Source: Thamnaconus septentrionalis (lineage: Eukaryota; Chordata; Actinopteri; Tetraodontiformes; Monacanthidae). Taken from it: a DNA stretch of 64,000 nt. The stretch lies in assembly GCA_009823395.1 (NCBI GenBank), contig CM020510.1:11032773-11096772 (forward strand), in the 5' to 3' direction. Below are positions 35,101 through 44,100 of this stretch, in pieces. The notes below the pieces were generated by a model. The model had not been told where the DNA came from, ran no database searches, and was given only the letters and a program-made list of their open reading frames with translations. Numbering within the stretch: position 1 is the stretch's first letter; every line of letters starts with the position of its first letter. The position numbers and the translations under genes were made by a program.

Positions 35101-38100
35101 CAGTCCGTCTACGGAGCGTCAACATCTAGGAGCTGCAGAGAAACAATCCTCATCTCTCAACGACCCAGACACAAACAGCAGAAGGAGAAAAAAAAAAATC
35201 CACTCACCCTCCACGACGTCCCTTTTGTAGTCGCTGTCGTTGTCGCTGTCGGTGGGCCGGTAGTAGATGTAGAATCCCTGAATCGGGGTGTTGTTGTTGC
35301 TCGAAGGACTATACTGGATGGCGAGACACAGAGAGAGAGAGAGATTATGTTAGGCCGCAGCAATCTGGGAGGGAGGGCAATTATCGTACAAAGAGAGGAA
35401 GTTTTCCCGGCGGCTAATGGCGACGCTGGTTATCAGCAGACGCACGGCAGCGAGACGCTGATTGCACCGTCGGAGGGAGAAAAAGGGACGCCAGCGTCTG
35501 AGGCCGAGCAAACGCCGGGAACTATCTGCTTCCATCTGCAAGCGGCAGCGAGGGGACAAATAGAGCGGGAGGCCGCTGCGATGGAGCAGGACTTTAATCA
35601 ACTCCACCGCTGATTGAGCTTTTTAGCTGCTGGAGAACCACCAGCGAGTCGAGGCACACGCAGGCCAACCATCTGGGGCTCGACGGTGAACATTCCTGGT
35701 TGTGACGCCACCAACTGGCAACAAACAAACAGCGACGGGCTTTTTTAACGTCTTGTTAGTGAGCACGAGGGCTGCAAGCACAAATGTGTGTGCGAGGGAC
35801 ACAATCAACAAGACAACTGTTTTCTGTTTGTTTCTCTCCTTTTACTTTTAACTGACTACAGTTGTACTACAGGGTGAGAACTCCACTTGTTCAGATCAAT
35901 TAACCAAAAGACAGGCTGTCATAATATTAAAAACAAAACAAAACAACCAAGCAGCTGTGATGGATAAAGTCGTGAAGAATGAAGTCATTCCTCGACTGGT
36001 CCTTACTGTACTTACAGTCCAGCGCAGCATGATCTGGGTGTCGCTGATGGCGTCCGTGGACGAGATGTGAGGTCCGACCACGGGCCGGTCGGCCATGCGC
36101 GGGCTGGCCTGCGGCACCTGGTACAGCTTGGACGGGATGCTGTGGGGACTCTCGCCGTACATGTTGACGGCCACCACGCGGAACTTGTAGGTGGAGCCTG
36201 AAGAGGGAAGAAAATGTAGCATCTTAGCATTTTCCATCAAAACATACAACAACGATGGGGAGAGCAGCTGAGCTGTACGATAAGAACTGTATGCCTGACT
36301 GGCTGCCAATATGGTGGCACAGCATCTTTTCCAGTGGCCACTTGAGGTACTGCAGCCAAATATGCCATGCAGCTCAAAAAGCATTTTTGACGCAATACAA
36401 AAATAAACATCTGTAAAATGTCTGACAGGACGACTCTGACCTGGAACGCGGTTCAAAATAAATCTTTCTATTGCAGATTTTTAACTTGTGGACTTTATTC
36501 TGATTGGCTGATTTGCCCGATGCATCGTGCGAGTTACAGAGGCATGATGGGAAGTGGCACTACTGAGCACGCACAATGCGGAAATAACTCGGAAGCCAAA
36601 ATAAGTTCCGCGCTACGTGAGCAACTGCATCTAAATGGATGGGCGGCCATTTTGGACCCTGGGGTGCCCGGTCGCAACTCACCGGGCTCCAGGTTGCGAA
36701 CTTCCACCGACAGCTTAAGGGGCGAGATGTTATCGGCGGCCACGAGCCACTCGGCGCTGCGGCCGCGCCGGTACTCCACGCGGAAGGCCGTGATGGGCGA
36801 GCCGCCGTTGGCTCTGGGGATCCAGGTGACGTAGACCGAGCTCTCAGTCGCCATGGAGATGGTGGGACGGTCCGGAGCCTCGGGCACTGGGCGGAGAGAG
36901 AGGTTCGAACCGTTTAGCCGCGAAACAAACTAAAAAAAAAAACCCACACACAATGGACTGTCATCACTGAACCCTATTAAAGAGTATTAGGGCCACAAGA
37001 AGAGAAAAAAAAAAAATTTTCATTTCGAATTTTAAGTTGAAATTTCGTGAAAAAAGTCGACCTAAAAAGACAAAATTTCATGAATAAAGTCAACGTAAAA
37101 AAAAGACAAAATTTCTTGAATGAAGTCGACTTTAAAAAAAAAGACACATTTTCATGAATAAAGTTGATGCAAATAGAGTGGAAATTGGCGAGTAGACTGG
37201 ATGGATGGTGGATTAACCCAGTTACCCACAGCTAAAAGTAAACTGCCGAAAACAGGTGCATCCCACAAGGTTCACCCACAGTCATTACGAAACTGCGAAA
37301 ACGGAAGTACTCCCCTAAACTTGCATGCAGAGCCTTTCGACTTTATTCTTGACATTTTGACTTATTTCATGGTGAGATTAATTACAAAATTTTGATTTTA
37401 TTTATTTATTTATTTTTAACATCAATTCTATTCTCAGAATTTTGACTTTAATCTTGAAATCTCAACTTTATTCTTGAATTGAAAACTTGAAAAAAAATTC
37501 TATCTTAATTTTTTTTTTTCTCTTCTTGTGGACCTAATCCTCTCCTGTAGAACCCTGACTGCTAATTTTGACTTGCAAATTTCCCCACTGTGGGATCAAT
37601 AAAGGTCTTCTTCTGCTGATTGGATGGAGGCGGATACAAGGCGACTGCAGTGGAAGTTATGTGTACTTACTGCCGGGGCTCTTAAGTTAGAGAGGGCAGG
37701 AGAGAGTAAGAGAGAGAGAAAAAAAAAGGGGGTTAGTGGGAAGAGCGGTGCGAGTTTGAGCTCGGTCACCAATCAAACATCCGCGTGCGCAAACACACAA
37801 ACACACACACACACACATTCCTCACACAAAAAGAGACACAACAAGGCGTCTATTTCTCAGCGTCAAACTGCGGTTTCACTCTTTGCTCTACTGGACAGAG
37901 AGAGGAAGTGCAGGCCACACAAGCCTGCTGTAGACCCACAACCTGCGTCTTCAGCAGCTACAACAACAACAGAGGCGCTGAGATGCGGGTCCCAACTGAC
38001 CTCGGTCGTGTATGACGACGCCAAAGTGCGTGTTGGGAGTTTTCTCCTCCGGAGCTTTGGGTGGCGCTGAGACGACGGGAGGTTTGGATGGGTTCTTGTT

Positions 38101-41100
38101 GGAGGTGGTGCTCTTTTCTGCAAGGGAGGGAGGAGGGGGGTAAAGTCAGGCATAAGACAACAAGAGCCAACAGGTCTCCCGAGCTATCAGTTCCACAAGC
38201 AGCACACGGAACGGCTCCGGATGTCGGCTCCGGAATATTAAGTTTCCTGCTGCTTTCTGGAAACGTTCAGGTTTTATCAGGGCGGGTTTCAAGTTTCCGC
38301 TTCATGACGACTCGGCGTGTACACTCTGACGGCGCTCGCTTGGCCGGAGCCCACTGCTGAATGTGTTTTCAACGGCGGATCCGTCCAAAACACACACGCC
38401 CGGACCACATTCTGCCACATCAATCATGTCCCAAGACAAAAGGATTCAATCCTCAATGTTATTGGTTTTGAGGTGTTAAAACATGTTTGTACATTATTTT
38501 GATCAGTTGGTGAATGTAGGTCAGTTTTGGCTGAATTCTAGCGGTGGAATGATATTAAATCAAAACAAGACAAAAAAAACTAAAGTAAGCAGACACATTT
38601 TCATGGTGGAATGAAACACAACAGAGCGCTGAAGAAGTGAAGGATCAGTTCAGTCATTCTGAGTCATTGTTCTAGTTTGGAATCTGGAGCCACGTCTGGC
38701 CTTCGGAGTCTCTGGCTGGCTCTTCTTTTGGTCCAGGACTGTTTTGCTAAAGACCCCCGCGTTGCAATAACCCGTGTGGGAGTTTGGCAACGTTGCACAA
38801 GATTCTGACCAAGAAATAGTTTTGTATGCGGTTGCTCTTATTGTTATTTGTCACGGAAATACTTGCCGTGGTCCTGCCCAGGTAAGTGGGCTACGAAGTG
38901 TGGTTAGTGTTACTGCAGACCTGGTAGAGGGGCTTTCGCCTTTAAAATAAAATTAGTCTCCCCACAAAATCCCACAAAAACTAAGCAAAAATTCTGAGTC
39001 AGACCTTTTAAAGAATTTTTCTGATTTATATGTAATTTTTACCAAATCAAATTACCAAAAAAAAAGCACAGTTTGATTTTTTTGCAGCACAGGAAGTAGA
39101 ACAAATCTCTTCTTGACTTGTATTTCGAATGAGAATGAAATGCGTATCCAGCATGATGGGACTGACCCTTGCCGGTGCGGAAGGTGAGCATGGCCGGCTG
39201 CCCCTCCCCCGCCGAGCTCCGCGCCACCATCAGCACCTCGTACAGGCTGGACGACTCCAATTCGGACAATCGCAGCGTTTTCTCGCTGCCAGGCACACGG
39301 ACGGTCTGCCAGCTCCCTACCACGGTTCCCATTTCATCAACCTGACACGCAGGGAAGAAGAGGGAGGGGGTGGGGGGGGCAGGGAAAAATCAGCCACACA
39401 CGCTGAGCAAAACACAGGTTTCCAAAAAACTGGGCAAACGGCATCTTTTCAGTCTGATCCCTTTTTTTCAGTGATTGCGTTCGGGCTCGGACAAACCCGG
39501 GAACGCAGTCAGGAACAATCCCTTCAAGATTTCACTCACAGTTTCCAACACTGGCTGCCGCCGCCGCTGCAGCTGCTGCCAGCAGGGTCTTAACTAGGAT
39601 TGCTTCACTTTTACAGTCAGTAAGAGCTTATTACCGAGGCCAGTGCGGGAATATGACCGTTGAGCCGCCTTGCCTCCGGGCTGCTTTATGTCCATTATTT
39701 AATGAGCTAATTAAAGACATCTCACACGAGGCCACTCCAGCCAAAACTCGAACACAGCACAGTGTGTTTTCTTTTCTGTTTTTCCTTTTTTTCAAGCCTC
39801 ACCTTGCGGTACTTGACAAAATAGGCGTTGATGGGGCTCCCTCCGTCCCGGCCCGCCCTCCACTCCAGGTCGTACATGTCGGGCTTGTGAGTCTGCGGCG
39901 GGCTGATGATGATCGGTGCCTCCGGAGCGGGACGGTCGCCGCCTCTGCTGGCCGGCGGGTTGGCACCGTCGGCTTCCTCCTCGGGCAGGAAGAGCTCGTG
40001 GCCCTCGTCGCTCTGCATGCGGTGGAGAGGTGGCGGCGGCGGCAGTGCGGCGGTGGCGGGCGGGAGATGATCTGTTGAATTGGAACAAAGTCATTTGATA
40101 TTAGATGAGTTTATTATGAGGACATATTAACTTTTTTTGTACTTTGAAGTGTTTTAAATCAAGGAACCTTCACTGTGCAACAATGATTTATAGGTTTGTA
40201 TACTGAGACTTTTATGCAGCACTGACTCAATAAAGACATTTAAAACTTGGCATTTAACGCTTTCAGTCTTATTTGCTGTGTCTCAAGGTTTCATGCATTT
40301 CTTCTTCCAAAATGTTCTACTTTTACATCCAAAAGGCCAAAATCCAGGAGACCGCTCCATAATACTTCATTGCAATTTGCAGCACCGCGTTTCACTGCCA
40401 ATATTTGGTTCCCGATAGGTCGGCCGGATTTGAAGCTCCGCCTGCTTTTATAAACCTCTAAACAGGAGAAAGCACAATGCAATAAAAGCTGAAGAGTGGC
40501 GCAACAATGAGAGCCAGTCAGAGAGCCATGGAGCGATCTCGCACGTCAGAGGGCCAGCAGAGCTGGAAGAGTGCTACATTTGGACCGAGACCTCTTCAAT
40601 CTACATAAAATAACAAGGAAAAAAAACCCTCTGGATCTCTGCTACACTACATAATCGCGTTTTTGTTTGCTTTTTTTTTCATGTATTAAATCCGCGCCAG
40701 AGCCGTCCACCTGGACAAATCATGCGAGTGGGGAGCCTTATTACCACTGACAGCAGTTTGGCAGAGGCACCTGGTGGAAACTTTTCATGGACACTTTCAG
40801 AGGAGGCCAAGGACGGCCCAGGACGGCGAGGCGACCCTGGGCCGCAGACGCTGAGGTCAAGCGGCTGCGGAGATTTAGAACCGCAGCAAGCGAACAAGGA
40901 GAGTTGAAAGCAAGGAGGTTTGCCGCAAGCTGCCGACGTCCCCGGCCGCTTTTGTGAGGAGCGGCCGGTTAACTTTGTTAAACAAACAGGCCAGGAGCTG
41001 GTAACACTAGACCTGTTCCCGGGCCTGCGACCAGCTGCCACACATTCCGCACAGCAACCATTAAAATACCGGAGAGAATCAGACCCCGGTGCGACGTCCA

Positions 41101-44100
41101 ATCCTGCACACACTCCTGCCTGTTCCCTCCGTCTAACCTTCACCACAGCTTTGACTCAAGAGTGTAACCACAGTCAGCGACCCTCCTCCTCCTCCTCCTC
41201 CTCCCCCTCCTTCTCCTCCTCCTCCATCTCCTTCTCCTCCTCCTGCCCCTCCTCCTGCACGCAGCACGAGGCAACTGAGGCCACAGCGTCCTTCCCGGAC
41301 CTGTCAAGGAGCTGTGATAGATCTGGAAGTAAGTGCTGCTACACCTGGACGGGGATTTGCTGCAAGGTCCTGACCAGAAAAATCCATTAGTGGGGAGCGA
41401 CTGAGGGAGGCGAATGTGATGGCAAATCCCAAAGGATTACAGGCAAAGACTCGGCCGGGACGCTTAAATTGGCCATTTGGCAAAAATGAAAGTCAGGGAG
41501 GTTGACGAGATTTAAAGTTTGCTATAATATACAAATTTGCAGGAATGCAAAATGTGTGTTTGGTACAGTAAGTCGTCCAGAGGAGAACCAGCAGAGTTTG
41601 GCACAACGTTCTCTAAAGGGTTAAAGTTCTAATCGGGATGAAAACAAAGATCCTGAACAGAAACGGAACATTTCAGAGACATCCCCGTGGAGATGCATTA
41701 CAATAGCCGACTGCGCGCACGCACACACACACACGTACGCACATCAATGACGCCTCTGTTTACTTTAAAAAGGCAAAAGGTTGTTTGATAAGCTCCTGCG
41801 CCTGGTACCTTTACAGAAAATTCCCCCCGAACACGGACTGACCTCGCAGCCAGTGTTTACCTTCCGCTGAGCCCGTCCCGCTTTATCATCGCTTTGCGAA
41901 GGGAAAAAAAAAAGAAAAAAAAGAAAAAACGGCGGTAACTGCGGCGAACGAGGGGGGACGCTCGCCCTCATTCTTCCTCCTGCGGTCTGTGGAATTGAGA
42001 GGCCTGCAAACGTCGTCTCCCAGTGAACCCGCCTGGTCCTGTACAATTTGGACTCCCCCATATACCACATGTAGCCCCTATTAATCACTCTACAGCGCCA
42101 GGGCTGAGCCAAGGAATTGGGGTAGGTGGGGGCGGCAGAGAGGCTGAGGGAGGTGGGGGGGTTGTGATGTGTTAATAAATAAAAGGCAGTTGTGTATGAT
42201 GTTGACAGCTGGGTGGTCTGCTCCTCGTCATAACCCTCCGCTGCTACTCCTTACATTCCAGCGTCCGGGGGCTTATCCCTGACGGCGTGCACAAAGCTCA
42301 CTCTCACGCTCAAGCTCAGTTCAAGGCTCAGGAGGAGGCCGGCCCGAGCTAAGCCTCTCCTACCAGCTCTTGGACGGCGAAGGAAAAAAAAAAGAAAAAA
42401 AAAGAAGTGAAACATTCACACTCAAACAGCGAGGGACTCCCTGTAGGTACTGTACGCGCCGGCGTTTGCACACGCCTGCCGCCCCGGCCGGGACGCCTTC
42501 CATTCTTCTTTCCAGAGGCAGCAAAACGTTCTGGAACGACTCGCATTGTACGTGGCGTTCCTCACATCCTCATTACATTAGATAAGATGTAAACCCTGTG
42601 TAACACTAAACTCAAACAAAATGTATTCACATTTGTGTTGAATTTTCATTTCTGGTGTTGTTTTGTCACATAGCATCCAGTTGCTCTGAGGCAACGACTG
42701 GGTGGTACTTTGGTTTACCAATTTAATAACAACACAGCATGAATTCAGAAATATCCATCATGAGTCAAAGCATCTAATTAAACATGCACGCACCTGACTG
42801 CACCGTGAGCATCCCGTACGACGTGGCCGAGTCCACGCCGTCGTCCAGCAGACACTGGAAGACGCCCTGGTCCTGCGGCATCACGGCCGCGATGCTGACC
42901 GAGGAGCCCGAGACCTGGAAGCGGCGCGACGTCGGGCCGATGCGCTCGCCGTTGAACAGCCAGGTGACGTTGGGGGCGGGGTTTCCTTTGGCCACGCAGG
43001 TGAAGCGAGCGGAGGAGCCGGCGGGGAGCTGCTGGTCGGTGGGGCCCTCGGTGACGGACGGCGGCTCTGCGGAGGAGACGGCGGAGCGTCGTGAGGTTCA
43101 GCTCCACACTGGGAGCAACCGAGTGTTTGTTTTTCCTTCTTTCAGACTCACCGAGAACTTTGACGGTGTAGTTTGCGCCAAACACGTCGCCTCGCTCCGT
43201 CTGGGCGCCGCAGCTGTAAACGCCCTCGTCGGCCCTCGACACCGACGCGAAGACCAGGTTGTTGTGCCGCCGACTGCCAGGAGGTCCCGGCGGGAACTCT
43301 TTGCCGTCTTTGAACCACCGGGCTGCCGGCGGGGGGCTGCCGGACACGACGCACTCCAACGTCAGCGGCTGCGACGGCCGGACCGCCACGGTGGTCGGCG
43401 CGGTGGGGTAGAGGATCCTCGGCGAGGGGGCGAAGTCTGAACCTGGAGAGAACAGGCGTCAGGAGGGTGAGGGACAGGAGGCGCAGCGGCGTCTGAAAGC
43501 ATCCACTCAAACGTGGCTCCTCGACTGACTTCTTATCGATAGCTTGGTTCCGTGCGACTGTGTGACCGTCTCCCCCGTCACCGGGTTGAACGCGCCGCAT
43601 TTGTACATGCCCTGGTGGCGGGCGGAGACGGAGAGGATCTGCAGGTTGCCAGACGGAAGAACTAAATAGTCGTCTGAAAGAGAGAAGAAAGCACCCAAGT
43701 TATAAACGAGGCAGCAGCACGGTGAGCAAAATGTAGACATCCTTTAATTAATTAGTTTTATGTATAAATGTGTATGTCGGCTGAACAGCTCAGAGAATTG
43801 CATAATCATGGCATTGACAAGCATCAAGCTGAGCAATACACGCTATCAGTCCAAGATATGCAACCACTGGTATAGTAATCTCCTCTGAGGACATTGATTT
43901 TTTTAATTGCTTTTGGTTTTTTTCCTTTTCTTTTAAGTGATCTGTACGCATTGCATTGTGAATATGTTGTGTTTGGTTCTTTTATTGTGTCTTTTATATA
44001 TTTTGTATGAACTGTCTTCCTCTTATCTGGACCATTTTTGTTTGTAATAAAGTTTATTATCATTATTATTACTACTAAAGTTAAGCAGCTTTTAAACGAA

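Larger units (their letters stand above)
40072..42793 (-). other. Long cdon intron where an Ig5 exon would be expected
   Basis: 2722-bp intron. I scanned the minus strand for a Tyr-x-Cys Ig motif in any frame. The only hit lies in a CA-repeat (about 41725-41740). It also carries a (TCC)n tract at 41183-41245, the Gli-type TGGGTGGTC at 42210-42218 and a near-match at 42699-42707. Confidence 0.75.

Noticed and set aside
40679..41146. Minus-strand open frame in the long cdon intron, considered as the missing Ig5
   Set aside because: Cys-rich, but it lacks the spaced Cys, Trp and Tyr-x-Cys pattern and any resemblance to CDON Ig5.
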